From UBA8437 sp963582065 (GTDB lineage Bacteria > Planctomycetota > Planctomycetia > Planctomycetales > Planctomycetaceae), in the NCBI GenBank assembly GCA_963582065.1, contig CAUZRQ010000006.1, positions 1 through 64,000 of the forward strand: a stretch of DNA of 64,000 nt. The letters run 5' to 3'. Positions within the stretch are counted from its first letter, which is position 1. Every line of letters begins with the position of its first letter. The notes below the pieces were generated by a model, which had not been told where the DNA came from, made no database searches, and saw nothing but the letters and a program-made list of their open reading frames with translations. The position numbers and the translations under genes were made by a program. Shown piece after piece: positions 47,516 through 56,473 of this stretch.

Positions 47516-48928
47516 TTAGTTCCCATTCCCAGGCTTCTGCCAGGGCACCTCGCCGTACCTCTGCAATTGCCGCCTCAGCGCCGCCGACATCTCGCGAAAC
47601 ACCCTTGGCCTTTTCCGCGACAAGTCGGTCTTCTCCAGCGGATCGCTCTTCAGATCGTACAACTCCAGCGGTGCGAACGGGCTGTTCTGCAGCAGTTTCC
47701 ACGGACCTCGCCTGAGAGCCTCGATGGTCTTCCCGGCGTAGCGAGCCCCACCCTCGCGGCGACTGAAGAACCACAGTTTCCGGAGTTCATCCTGTGGCTT
47801 CCCACGGAGCGTCGGCAGGATACTCCGCCCCTCGATCCCCTTGGGCACCGGTACCCCCGCGACGGCGCAGACGGTCGGAAACAGGTCCATCGACAACGCC
47901 ATCAGGTCACTCCTGGAGCCCGCTTCGATCCGGCCGGGCCACGACGCACAGGTCGGCACCTTCAACCCACCCTCGTAGACACTCTGCTTCCCGTCCCGCA
48001 GCGGCCCGTTGTTGGCCCCGACGCTCAATTGGCCGCCGTTGTCCGACGAGAAGATGACCAGCGTGTTCCCGGCCTGGCCGGTGGCCTTCAACACCTCGAG
48101 CACCCTGCCGATCCCGTCGTCCATGTGCTCGATCAACGCCACCAGTTTCGCCCGCCGCTTGTCGATCTTCGGCTCCCGCTTCAACACCCGCTCGACCCAG
48201 TCCTCTGGCGGCTGGATCGGGGTATGGGGTGCGTTGTAGGCCAGGTAAAGGAAAAAGGGCCGCTTGTCCCGCCGCGCGGCGTTGGCTTCCAGGTAATCGA
48301 CGGCCCATTGGGAAAACAGATCGGTGGCATGCCCCTTCGGATCGATCGTCGTTTTGTCCTTCCTCATATAGTTGTTGCCGTGGCGACGGTGCTTGTAGTA
48401 GTCGTCCATCATGTCGCCCAGGAACCCGTGAAAGTGCGCAAAGCCCCGGTCGTTGGGCAGGTTCGGCGAGGCCAGGCCCAGGTGCCACTTGCCGACCATC
48501 GCCGTGTGGTAGCCCGCCTTGGCCATCGCACTCGGCAACAACACCGCGTCGTGTCGCAGGTACCCCCAGCTGTTTGCGGCGTGAGTCCGGATCACGCCGG
48601 GCACACCGACCAGGTCCTGGTACCGCCCGGTCAACAACGCGGCCCGGGTCGGTGAGCAGACCGGGCAGTTGGCATAGAAGTTGGTGAAAGTCATGCCCGA
48701 AGCCGCCAGGCGGTCGATGTGCGGCGTCCGCATGTCACCGGCCCCCTGGCATACCAGGTCGCCGTATCCCAGGTCGTCGACCAGGATCAACAGTACGTTG
48801 GGCCGTGCGGCCGGATCCTCGCCGCGGCTCTGCCGGACCGCACCCGGGTTCACCCAGACCGCCGCAACGCACACCGCCAGCCCGAACACGCGACCACGTC
48901 GCCGACTTGCTCCATCCCGCTCAAGCAT
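47516..48928 (-). CDS. Secreted sulfatase (Cys-type, formylglycine-dependent)
   Basis: 470 aa from the ATG at 48928; a GTG six codons earlier is possible. A signal segment (VFGLAVCVAAVWVNPGAV) precedes NVLLILVDDLGYGDL with the metal-binding Asp pair. CPVCSPTRAALLTGR holds the CxPxR motif, with Cys91 as the formylglycine precursor. Further family text is MVGKWHLGL, YNAPHTPIQPP and VIFSSDNGGQLS. It is a complete arylsulfatase-family enzyme, probably acting on sulfated polysaccharide. No sulfatase-modifying enzyme is encoded nearby. The start overlaps the truncated TIM-barrel gene by 8 bp. Confidence 0.93.
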   Translation of the reverse strand: MLERDGASRRRGRVFGLAVCVAAVWVNPGAVRQSRGEDPAARPNVLLILVDDLGYGDLVCQGAGDMRTPHIDRLAASGMTFTNFYANCPVCSPTRAALLTGRYQDLVGVPGVIRTHAANSWGYLRHDAVLLPSAMAKAGYHTAMVGKWHLGLASPNLPNDRGFAHFHGFLGDMMDDYYKHRRHGNNYMRKDKTTIDPKGHATDLFSQWAVDYLEANAARRDKRPFFLYLAYNAPHTPIQPPEDWVERVLKREPKIDKRRAKLVALIEHMDDGIGRVLEVLKATGQAGNTLVIFSSDNGGQLSVGANNGPLRDGKQSVYEGGLKVPTCASWPGRIEAGSRSDLMALSMDLFPTVCAVAGVPVPKGIEGRSILPTLRGKPQDELRKLWFFSRREGGARYAGKTIEALRRGPWKLLQNSPFAPLELYDLKSDPLEKTDLSRKRPRVFREMSAALRRQLQRYGEVPWQKPGNGN

Positions 48929-49562
48929 CCGCTCGCCCCTGGTCACGGGCCAATCTCAACTGGTCACTCCGACGCTCGATCCTCTCGATGACGATCCGCA
49001 TCCCTGCCCGCACGGCCCGCACCCGACACTCGGCCAACAAGCCCGCCACCCGCCGGCCGACCACACCGGGCGGTTCCCCCGCCGGCAACAGACCCGGAAC
49101 CACCAGCAGGTGACGACACCGCAACCGCCGCGCCCGCCCGATGGCAATCTCCAACCGACTCATCACACCACGGCGGACGACCGGCGAGGACGAGGCGAAC
49201 GTCACCCGGCCCAGGTCCACCACCGCCTCGATCGCCGCCAACTCGACCCGGTGACGCTCCAGCGCAACCGCCAGGTCCCGCTGCCACGTTTCGGGCCGAT
49301 TCAAAACCGTCTCGTCGCGAACCACCCACCAACCGGCCGCCACCGCCCTGGCGACCAGCACTTCCGGACCCTCCGCGATGTCTTTTCGCAACGACTCCAG
49401 GTCCACGCCAGCGGGGACGTCCTCTCGCGACGACACACCGGCATCGACGATCGAACTTCCCAGGACCACCGTCAGGCTTGCGGTCGTCGTCCGTTGCAGA
49501 AACCCCCGTCGGCTGCAGTCCGGCAGGCCCGGCACCCTCAACTCATGGCTCGTCTGACTCAC
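48921..49562 (-). CDS. Short Tat-exported TIM-barrel (sugar-phosphate-isomerase-like) protein, apparently half length
   Basis: 213 aa, GTG start at 49562 within the previous stop. CSRRGFLQRTTTASLTVVLG is a twin-arginine signal. The body resembles the first part of a xylose-isomerase-like TIM barrel (LAVALERHRVELAAIEAVVDL, RCRHLLVVPGLLPAG, and GMRIVIERIERR with the first metal-ligand-type Glu). It ends where a full barrel would need about four more strands. No in-frame continuation was found, because the sulfatase starts 8 bp before its stop. It may be a decayed or minimal barrel. Confidence 0.55.
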   Translation of the reverse strand: MSQTSHELRVPGLPDCSRRGFLQRTTTASLTVVLGSSIVDAGVSSREDVPAGVDLESLRKDIAEGPEVLVARAVAAGWWVVRDETVLNRPETWQRDLAVALERHRVELAAIEAVVDLGRVTFASSSPVVRRGVMSRLEIAIGRARRLRCRHLLVVPGLLPAGEPPGVVGRRVAGLLAECRVRAVRAGMRIVIERIERRSDQLRLARDQGRADA

Positions 49563-50248
49563 GAGAACTCCTCCCACATCCGTTCGAACTGCTTCGAGAA
49601 GTCTTCGACAAACCGGGGTTCACCGGTCACCAGGAAGTTCTCCTGGTTCCGGTTGGCCGCCGACCGGGTCCAGTTGTAGCTGCCGTTGAGCAGCAGGCGG
49701 TGATCGAAGATCGCGAACTTGTGATGCATGTGATCATCGGTCCGGTCGATCCGCAACTCGATGCCGGCCGACTGCAACCGATCGATATCCGACCCACGGT
49801 CGCCTGACTTGTCGTCGTCGCTGATCACCCGCACCTTCACCTTACGTTGGTGGGCGTCGATGACGGCGTCCGAGACGCGGTCGTCGGTGATCGTGAACAC
49901 GCAGATGTCGACACTGTTGCGTGCCCTGGCCAGCAGGCCGCGGATCTTCGCGGGGCAATCGTCCTTCGGAGCGAAGTAAGAGTCGGCCTGCGGTGGTGGC
50001 CCGCCGGTCGAATCGGCCGACTGCAGCATCTTGACCACCTCCTCGAGCCACCCGATCGTCTCGATCGATTCCGGCCCCACCAGGGACTCGCGGGCGATAT
50101 CGAACGCGACGCTGCGGTACAGCGCCAGGGCGTGAGGATCGGGATCGATGTGATCGAAGATCCGGTCCATCGCCTTTCGTTCGCTTCGAGTCAACCGGCG
50201 ATCATCGATCGTCTGCTCGAGCATGGCGCGAACTTGTTGGGGATTCAC
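49559..50248 (-). CDS. PLD-like protein with one HKD motif
   Basis: 229 aa, GTG start within the upstream stop (GTGA). The first ~80 residues are helical (DDRRLTRSERKAMDRIFDHI), loosely like a TerB-type domain. From about residue 100 there is a phospholipase-D-like fold with MHHKFAIFDHRLLLNGSYNW, giving H176, K178 and D183. A single HKD implies that two subunits form one active site, as in Nuc-type nucleases or other PLD enzymes. It has no signal peptide although its operon neighbours are exported. Whether it is a nuclease or a lipase cannot be decided here. Confidence 0.75.
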   Translation of the reverse strand: MNPQQVRAMLEQTIDDRRLTRSERKAMDRIFDHIDPDPHALALYRSVAFDIARESLVGPESIETIGWLEEVVKMLQSADSTGGPPPQADSYFAPKDDCPAKIRGLLARARNSVDICVFTITDDRVSDAVIDAHQRKVKVRVISDDDKSGDRGSDIDRLQSAGIELRIDRTDDHMHHKFAIFDHRLLLNGSYNWTRSAANRNQENFLVTGEPRFVEDFSKQFERMWEEFS

Positions 50249-51666
50249 GATTCTGACTCCTCACCGTTTCCATTGACAAATAATTGGCCGACGCTGGCCA
50301 GTTTCGTGTCACTCAGGTACCCGTAACGATTGATCCACACTCCGGCAGCCGGACTGTCGGCAACGATCTTCAGCCGGCGATGAAAATCGTCATCGGGACC
50401 GTAGCCGTGTACCAGCGGATAGACGACCGCTCGCCGGCCCACCGCGGCGGTCGCCTGGGCGATCTTCCGTCTCTGGACCGAGTCCGAGACCGGGTGAGGC
50501 TCGTGGGGTTCGGGATACCGGTAGTCGACCAACGCCTCGCCCCCGGGATCCTCGGTCGTCCCGTCGAACATGTCGAGCAGGCCGATCAGCGCCCGGACCA
50601 GTAATCGTTCATCCAAGCCCGGACGGCGGGCCATCAGTTCGTTGCCCCAGAAGGTGACCATCTGGGCCCAGTGCATGGTGTAGAGCTTGGGCGAGACCGC
50701 ATCGGAGTACTCGGCGACACCGGCGAAATCCAACCCGGTCACCAGCGTCCACGGTGGCATGAAGGCATGCGACATCAACTGGCGGGACGGATCGACGGCG
50801 TCGATCGCCTCGCGCCAATCCCTGACCAGATCGACCGACAGCGCCGCCTTCAATCTCAGCCACTCGACCACGCCCGGCCGCGCCAGTGCCTCGCGGCCCA
50901 GGCGGAAGCGGCCGCGGTCCCGGTCGGCCAGCTCGGCCAGGTCCGCGTCGGTCAACGACGTCTCGAGCCACTCCTTCAGAGCCGCCACGTCGGACTGGAT
51001 CAGGCCGAAGTTGAAACCGTGATCGGCCGCCCAGTTCTCGACATGCAGGCCAAAGTCCTGGAAAACCTCGCCCCAGGTGTAGCAAGGATACTCGGGCCAA
51101 TCGATCCGGAACCCGCTCACCTCGGGATACTCCCGCAACACGTCGGCGGTGTAGCAGCGGTTCCAGTCCCGCACCGCGGGGCTGGCCAGGCTCGCCGTAT
51201 CGGCCATCCGGCCCTCGGGGATCTCACCGTCCGGCGTCCTGGGCCGGTCCTCGTCTCGCAGTCCCGACGGTCGCGCGGCGGGCAACTGCAGGAACACGTC
51301 CAACCCTCGGCGGCGTGACGCGGAAATGAACTCGCCGATCAGCGACCCGTGCGTCTCGGTCAACTCGCCGGGCGTCCGTGGCGAATAGGCGGATTCGACG
51401 TAGAGTCCCGGCTCGGGCCGGTAGCTGATTTCGCTCTTGACCCACAGCGATCTCTTGCCGAATAGCGGCCGATCGAACAGTCGCGGACTGCTGCCGGCGT
51501 CATCAGGTGGCTGAAAACTCCCCTCGCCTTCGGCCGCCTCGGCAGTGACCGTCGGGTTGAGCGCCACGGCCGTCGCCCCGGCGGCGGTCACGTTGTCCAG
51601 GACCGGCTCGATACCTTCGCTGAGGATGAAGTCCCCCAGCACGGTGATTCCGACATATCGACTCAC
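50245..51666 (-). CDS. TIM-barrel glycoside-hydrolase-like protein of unknown family
   Basis: 473 aa, GTG start at 51666. The text suggests a (beta/alpha)8 barrel: YVGITVLGDF at the start, GLDVFLQLPAA, VSGFRIDWPEYPCYTWGEV with an Asp-Trp-Pro-Glu cluster that could be catalytic, GLIQSD, QLMSHAFMPPW, VSPKLYTMHW, and AVVYPLVHGYG near the end. No signal peptide is visible. It resembles uncharacterised putative glycosidases, but I do not recognise a numbered family. It lies 10 bp after the FG-GAP gene and overlaps the PLD-like gene. Confidence 0.55.
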   Translation of the reverse strand: MSRYVGITVLGDFILSEGIEPVLDNVTAAGATAVALNPTVTAEAAEGEGSFQPPDDAGSSPRLFDRPLFGKRSLWVKSEISYRPEPGLYVESAYSPRTPGELTETHGSLIGEFISASRRRGLDVFLQLPAARPSGLRDEDRPRTPDGEIPEGRMADTASLASPAVRDWNRCYTADVLREYPEVSGFRIDWPEYPCYTWGEVFQDFGLHVENWAADHGFNFGLIQSDVAALKEWLETSLTDADLAELADRDRGRFRLGREALARPGVVEWLRLKAALSVDLVRDWREAIDAVDPSRQLMSHAFMPPWTLVTGLDFAGVAEYSDAVSPKLYTMHWAQMVTFWGNELMARRPGLDERLLVRALIGLLDMFDGTTEDPGGEALVDYRYPEPHEPHPVSDSVQRRKIAQATAAVGRRAVVYPLVHGYGPDDDFHRRLKIVADSPAAGVWINRYGYLSDTKLASVGQLFVNGNGEESES

Positions 51667-51676
51667 GGCAGCAGGC

Positions 51677-52819
51677 TCACTTCAGCGGACTCTCGTACCA
51701 CACCACGTTCTTGCTGCCGCGTCCGGCAATCAGGATATCCAGGTCGCCGTCGCCGTCGATGTCCACCGCGCGAATGTCGTAGGACTCCTGGTTGCTGCCG
51801 ATCAGGTGATTCTTGAAGTGGCCCTTCCCGTCGTTCTCGAACCACCAGGCCTCCTTGCTTCCGAAGCCGCAGGTGGCCGCATCGATGTCACCGTCGCCGT
51901 CCATATCGGTCACGACCAGGCAGTGAGGTTCCTTGAGCGTCTTGTGGATCTCACGGATCCGGAACGTAGGAGCCTCGAACCACAACACGCCCACACCGTG
52001 ACCGCGGGTGGCGATGAAATCGGTCTTGCCGTCGCCGTTGACGTCGGCGGGCTGGATGTTGGTGGCCCCGGGCTGGTTGTCGGCCAGCAGGTGCTTGGTC
52101 CACGTCCTGGTCGGGTCCTTGGGTGCTTCCCACCAGGCGAACCAGTTGCCCATCTTCGTCTTGTCGGACGGTCCGCCCTTGGCCGCACTGGACGCATCGG
52201 GCCGACCGTCGCCGTTGACGTCGCCGTAGCCCAGGTAATGCGACAGCCCGGGAGCATCGCCGGCGGCGAAGATGTGACGATGCCAGCGGTCGGCCTTGCG
52301 AGGACGTCGGGGCACTTTCAGCCACGCCAGCGAGTTGGGGTAGCGGCCGACCGGCTGGGCGCTGTTGGCCAACAGGTCGGGATGACCGTCACCGTCGATG
52401 TCCCCCTTGAGCAGGCCGTGGATGCCGTTGACCTGGTCGTCGACCAGGTGAAATTTCCACTCCTGCTCCAGCGGCTTCTTGGGCTGCTCGAGCCAGTAGA
52501 TCAATCCCGGCGTGTAGCGGGCTCCGATCCAGTCGAGATCTCCGTCACGATCGACATCCATGAACTCCGAGTGGATGCACCCGTGAGCCGGGTTCGTTTC
52601 GATGACCGTTTCGGTCCAGTCCGGTCCGACAAACAGCCGGGTCTTGCCGTCGCTGTTGGCGATGATGTCGACCTTCTTGTCGCCGGTGAAATCGGCAGCC
52701 ACGGCGTTGACCGTATGCACACCGTTGTGCACGACGTGTTTCTTCCATTCGGCGGCATCGGTCGACGCGACCAGCACTCCCAACAGCAACAGCGACAACG
52801 ATCGGGCAGGGCGGTACAT
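51677..52819 (-). CDS. Secreted FG-GAP/VCBS beta-propeller protein
   Basis: 380 aa. The signal peptide is SLSLLLLGVLVASTDA. At least six repeats carry calcium-binding-like Asp patterns: DFTGDKKVDIIAN, DVDRDGDLDWIGA, DIDGDGHPDLLAN, DVNGDGRPDAS, DVNGDGKTDFIAT, DMDGDGDIDAAT and DIDGDGDLDILIA. These are FG-GAP/VCBS blades that form an integrin-like propeller used for binding or display. It is the first gene of the overlapping minus-strand set ending with the sulfatase. The 230-bp gap upstream (52820-53049) shows a T8 run near 52926-52933 but no convincing promoter. Confidence 0.88.
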   Translation of the reverse strand: MYRPARSLSLLLLGVLVASTDAAEWKKHVVHNGVHTVNAVAADFTGDKKVDIIANSDGKTRLFVGPDWTETVIETNPAHGCIHSEFMDVDRDGDLDWIGARYTPGLIYWLEQPKKPLEQEWKFHLVDDQVNGIHGLLKGDIDGDGHPDLLANSAQPVGRYPNSLAWLKVPRRPRKADRWHRHIFAAGDAPGLSHYLGYGDVNGDGRPDASSAAKGGPSDKTKMGNWFAWWEAPKDPTRTWTKHLLADNQPGATNIQPADVNGDGKTDFIATRGHGVGVLWFEAPTFRIREIHKTLKEPHCLVVTDMDGDGDIDAATCGFGSKEAWWFENDGKGHFKNHLIGSNQESYDIRAVDIDGDGDLDILIAGRGSKNVVWYESPLK

Positions 52820-53049
52820 GAGTCCGGGGCTCCACGTAGGTCACACGAGTCAATCGACGGCGTATCAGGCTATCAGCCCCAACCCACGAATTCACCCGAG
52901 CGCTGTTCTCCAGTCCGCCGGCACCTTTTTTTTGCTGTCCAGTTGTTCCGGCAGCAATTCTGCGGATATTCCGTAGGGGACGTGGCACGTCGTTATTCCC
53001 GTCTGCTGCGTCTTGCGGAATCAATCCCTGGCAGCCAGAGTCCTCGTCC

Positions 53050-53958
53050 ATGAAAGTTCTCCTCAGCGGTGCCTCGGGGCTGGTCGGATCAGCCCTCTCC
53101 AAGTCCCTCTCATCCGACGGCCACCAGGTGCTGCGGCTGGTCCGCGGCAGTTCCCGGGCGTCGGAAGCCGATGCGATCACCTGGTCGGCGGTCGAGGGAA
53201 CCGTCGACACCGAGGCCCTGGCAACTCATGGTCGACTCGACGCGGTGGTGCACCTGGCCGGCGAGGGCATCGCCAACCACCGCTGGACCGCGGCCCAGAA
53301 AGCCCGACTCCGCGACAGCCGGGTCATCGGCACCCGGGGCGTCGCCGAGGCCGTGGCCGGACTGCCCGAACCTCCGGGCGTGCTGGTCAGTGCGTCGGCC
53401 ATCGGCTGGTACGGAGATCGCGGCGCCGAGTGGGTCGACGAAACCGACGAGCCGGGTGAGATGTTCCTGAGTGATCTGTGCCGTGACTGGGAAGCGGCGA
53501 CGACACCGGCCCGCGAGGCGGGTATCCGGGTGGTCAACCACCGCATCGGCGTGGTGCTTTCGGCCAACGGCGGCGCGCTGACCAAGATGCTCCTGCCCTT
53601 CAAGCTGGGACTGGGGGGCCGCGTTGGCTCCGGAGACCAGTACTGGAGCTGGATCACGCTGGACGACCTGGTCGCCTCGATCCGCCACGTGATCGAGACC
53701 GAGACGATTTCCGGGCCGGTCAATGCGGTCGCCCCGGCGCCGGCGACCAACCTCGAATTCACCAAGTCGCTCGGAAAAGTCCTGCGACGTCCGACCCTCT
53801 TCCCGATGCCCGCATTCGTCGCCCGGTTGTTGCTGGGCCAGATGGCCGACGAACTGCTGCTGGGCGGTGCACGGATTCGGGCGGGTGTGCTCGAGCAAAC
53901 CGGGTTCAAGTGGTCTCATCCCGAATTGGAAGAGGCACTCGTCGACGTGCTGTCGTAG
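53050..53958 (+). CDS. TIGR01777-type epimerase (NAD(P)-binding, YfcH/SulA-like)
   Basis: 302 aa. The Rossmann start is KVLLSGASGLVGSALSKSL. VHLAGEGIANHRWTAAQK, LVSASAIGWYGDRG and LGGRVGSGDQYWSWITLDDL are signature stretches of the family. The C-terminal domain ends with LLLGGARIRAGVLEQTGFKW. The biological substrate of this widespread family is unknown. It stands alone on the plus strand, divergent from the FG-GAP gene and convergent with the isomerase-like gene. Confidence 0.92.
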   Translation: MKVLLSGASGLVGSALSKSLSSDGHQVLRLVRGSSRASEADAITWSAVEGTVDTEALATHGRLDAVVHLAGEGIANHRWTAAQKARLRDSRVIGTRGVAEAVAGLPEPPGVLVSASAIGWYGDRGAEWVDETDEPGEMFLSDLCRDWEAATTPAREAGIRVVNHRIGVVLSANGGALTKMLLPFKLGLGGRVGSGDQYWSWITLDDLVASIRHVIETETISGPVNAVAPAPATNLEFTKSLGKVLRRPTLFPMPAFVARLLLGQMADELLLGGARIRAGVLEQTGFKWSHPELEEALVDVLS

Positions 53959-53962
53959 CCGA

Positions 53963-53983
53963 GGTCGGGCGGGCGGCCCGGCC
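53963..53983. terminator. GC hairpin between convergent genes
   Basis: GGTCGGGC (53963-53970) and GCCCGGCC (53976-53983) form an 8-bp stem (one wobble in RNA) with a 5-nt loop in the 28-bp gap between two convergent stops. There is no U-tract, so any terminator role would be weak or Rho-assisted. Confidence 0.3.
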
Positions 53984-53986
53984 GAA

Positions 53987-54823
53987 TCACTTGACGATCC
54001 GTTTGAAGTACTTCAGGTCGACGGCCGACTGGTCGAGCAACTCGACGCTGGTCAGGCTGCGGAAGCTCGACCCGCCCTTGTACTCGCTGTGCAGCGACAC
54101 CGTCCCGTCGTACTTCAGTTCCTTCAGCCGAGCCACGAATTTCGGCAAGGGCGCCTGGCCGTCGGCCAGCGGAACGTACACCGTGCGGAACCTCGCCTGG
54201 CCGTGCTCGTCGCGGCCGTCGGGTTTCCACTGGAAGTTCTTGATGCCCACCAGCGAGACCCACGGGGCAACAAGGTCCAGGCCCATCTCCCAGCCGGACA
54301 GCCCGCCCTCGACGGTCATGTGCATCGGATCGGCGTAGGCTCCCACGGTCCTGGGATCGAAGTCCTTGAGGATCAGGTACAGGATCGAACCGCCGTTGGC
54401 CAGGATCTGTCCCGAGTGAACATGGACGCAGGGCTGGATGCCGTACTTCGAAGTCAGCTTGATGAGCCCCTCGAGTTTCCGTCGGGCGGTGTCAATCTGC
54501 TTGAGCAGCGAACCGAACGGCTGGTATCTCCAGTACCCCAGCTTGATCTGCCGGACGCCGTAGTGGGCACACGAGGCGATCACGTCCTTGGCGAACGGGC
54601 TGTCGGTTCCGTTGATCCCCGTCGAGGCCATCAGGATCTCGACCTTCTCCCGCATCGCCACCTGGTGCGCATGCGCCAGGCCCATCTCGGCGTTCTTGGG
54701 CAACACGTGGCCACCGGGTCTCAGTGTCAGGTCGAGACCGTCAAAGCCCCGCTGCTTGACCTCCCGGCACACCTGTTCGATCTTCATGTCGGCCAGGTTG
54801 TCAGTGAACAGCACGTACTTCAT
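53987..54823 (-). CDS. Sugar-phosphate isomerase/epimerase-like TIM barrel
   Basis: 278 aa, a full-length xylose-isomerase-like barrel. It opens with KYVLFTDNLADM and GFDGLDLTLRPGGHV. Candidate metal ligands lie in GIQPCVHVHSG, GAYADPMHMT, LVGIKNFQW and GTVSLHSEYKGG. Unlike many planctomycete relatives it has no Tat signal, so it is cytoplasmic. Several His residues replace the usual Glu in strand 5 (VHVHSG instead of an LExH-type pattern), so the metal site may differ. It is 75 bp downstream of the secreted glycosidase-like gene. The substrate is unknown. Confidence 0.82.
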   Translation of the reverse strand: MKYVLFTDNLADMKIEQVCREVKQRGFDGLDLTLRPGGHVLPKNAEMGLAHAHQVAMREKVEILMASTGINGTDSPFAKDVIASCAHYGVRQIKLGYWRYQPFGSLLKQIDTARRKLEGLIKLTSKYGIQPCVHVHSGQILANGGSILYLILKDFDPRTVGAYADPMHMTVEGGLSGWEMGLDLVAPWVSLVGIKNFQWKPDGRDEHGQARFRTVYVPLADGQAPLPKFVARLKELKYDGTVSLHSEYKGGSSFRSLTSVELLDQSAVDLKYFKRIVK

Positions 54824-54898
54824 CTGTGATTTCTCCGCACTCGGTGAGTTGAAGCGGCCCTCGAGCCACCGATTCCGCGACGCCTGGGATTCTCGAGT

Positions 54899-56245
54899 TC
54901 ACGGCCGAGGTTGGTCGTAAACGAATCGCCACACGACCACGTCACACTCGTACATGAAAAACTCGAGTTTTTTGGTCGTGTTGAGTTCAGCCGGGACGAA
55001 CTGGACCGGGATCCGTTCGTGCTGAAACGAGTCGATCGTCAACTGGCCCGTCTTGTCCGGCGTGATCACCGACAGTCCACTGGGATACTGCCGCACCAGT
55101 TGAAACGGCGTCGGCAGTTCAACGGTCACTTTCATCCGTCGTTCGTGGCCGGCATTGACGACCCCGACGTACAGGCTGCCGTTGTGCCACCTCTGCCAGT
55201 GGTAGACGTCGTCCCGTGTGCGACCGGCCTCCTTGACTGTCCGCTCGTAGCGAACCGTTGCCGCCTGTGTTTTGGTCGGCACAGGAGACAACAGCACCGG
55301 CTCGAGCACCTTCAGTTCATCGCCCAGGTCACACACCGCTCCCCAGATGCTGGGCAGTTTGCGGATGTCGTAGTGAGACAACTCGACCCGCTTCGGCGAC
55401 CAGTAGAAAACGCTCGACCGTGCCCCCGCGGCGATGTTGGCGTGAACCTGGGCCCGAATCTCCTTGGCGTTGGGCCGGTGCGTCTTGTCGGTGATCACGT
55501 TGCGGCGGTCGGCGATCCTCCAGTCGAAGGCCTGCGAGACGCTCCAGACCGACTTCGTCGGCCACCGCTGCGAATACCCCTTCGTTTCGCTCATCGTCCA
55601 CGCCCAGGGACCGTCGGGAACGGGATAGGTGTTGGGCCAGAGAATGTCGGCGTTGTCGGCGTTGTTGACAGAGAAGAACTCGGCACGGGTGCCACAGATC
55701 ACGACCGGGTGGTTGGGATCGACCTTCTTGATCATCCGGTAGACCTTGTTGAGATTGGCCGCAACCTTCTTGGGTTCGCGGCGGCGACCGGGTTCATCCG
55801 AGAGATACCAGAGCCACAGGGCCGGTTCGTTCTTGACCGCTTCGACCAGCTTGCGGGCCGTCGGCACATCCCCCAGGTCCTCCACCACATCCCGAGGCAG
55901 TCCCAGCGCCACACCGATCCCGTGCTCGGCCGCCCCCCTCAGGTAGGTCCGGGCCCGCCGGATCCACTTGTCCGCATCCCCGTTGATCTGGACCTCGAAG
56001 AGGTACTCGTGGGTCAGGTCGAACCGGGCCTGCTTCAGGCCGGCGAACTCCGTGATCGAATCCGAAGGATCCCGGAAAGCACCATAGAGATACCGCCGGC
56101 GGCCATTGACCCGGACAAAACCGTCCTTGTCGATGATGACCCTGGTGGGTTGACGACTGCTGGCCGCCTTTTCGATCGCAGCCGTCGGTGGCATGACAAT
56201 TGCCAAGGAGGCCAACACGCCCCAACTGACCAGTGGTCTGAACAT
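54899..56245 (-). CDS. Secreted glycoside-hydrolase-like protein
   Basis: 448 aa. I chose the ATG at 56245, which has GAGGAG about 10 nt upstream and opens a signal peptide (LVSWGVLASLAIVMPPTAA). A TIM-barrel core follows: RRYLYGAFRDPSDSI, GIGVALGLPRDVVED, ALWLWYLSDEPGRRREP with a likely acid/base Glu, and PVVICGTRAEFFSV. A C-terminal beta domain follows (GSLYVGVVNAGHERRMKVTV). The pattern fits glycosidases of the beta-galactosidase/GH5-like clan, but no family is certain. It has its own candidate promoter with a TATAAT box. Confidence 0.65.
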   Translation of the reverse strand: MFRPLVSWGVLASLAIVMPPTAAIEKAASSRQPTRVIIDKDGFVRVNGRRRYLYGAFRDPSDSITEFAGLKQARFDLTHEYLFEVQINGDADKWIRRARTYLRGAAEHGIGVALGLPRDVVEDLGDVPTARKLVEAVKNEPALWLWYLSDEPGRRREPKKVAANLNKVYRMIKKVDPNHPVVICGTRAEFFSVNNADNADILWPNTYPVPDGPWAWTMSETKGYSQRWPTKSVWSVSQAFDWRIADRRNVITDKTHRPNAKEIRAQVHANIAAGARSSVFYWSPKRVELSHYDIRKLPSIWGAVCDLGDELKVLEPVLLSPVPTKTQAATVRYERTVKEAGRTRDDVYHWQRWHNGSLYVGVVNAGHERRMKVTVELPTPFQLVRQYPSGLSVITPDKTGQLTIDSFQHERIPVQFVPAELNTTKKLEFFMYECDVVVWRFVYDQPRP

Positions 56246-56285
56246 CGACGAACTCCTCACGGACAGGAAACAAGAAGCGAGCCCG

Positions 56286-56291
56286 ATTATA
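56286..56291 (-). promoter_or_regulatory. TATAAT -10 box upstream of the glycosidase-like gene
   Basis: A perfect TATAAT on the minus strand lies 41 nt before the ATG at 56245. The -35 region is GC-rich and weak. The rest of the 228-bp gap (56246-56473) has only a short ACGA/ATGA tetranucleotide run near 56325-56342. Confidence 0.5.
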
Positions 56292-56473
56292 GCCGTGAGC
56301 AGCCGGGGGACGTATCGGTCGCACGACGAACGAACGAATGAATGTTCGGCCGTGTCCGGTCAACGATCCCGGTCGACCTGATAAGGAGCCGCTCCACCAC
56401 CGCGGGCGCGACGAACAACAGCAAAACCACGCCGTATTCCGGGACCAACACCCGTCACGGCTGGCGACAGGTT

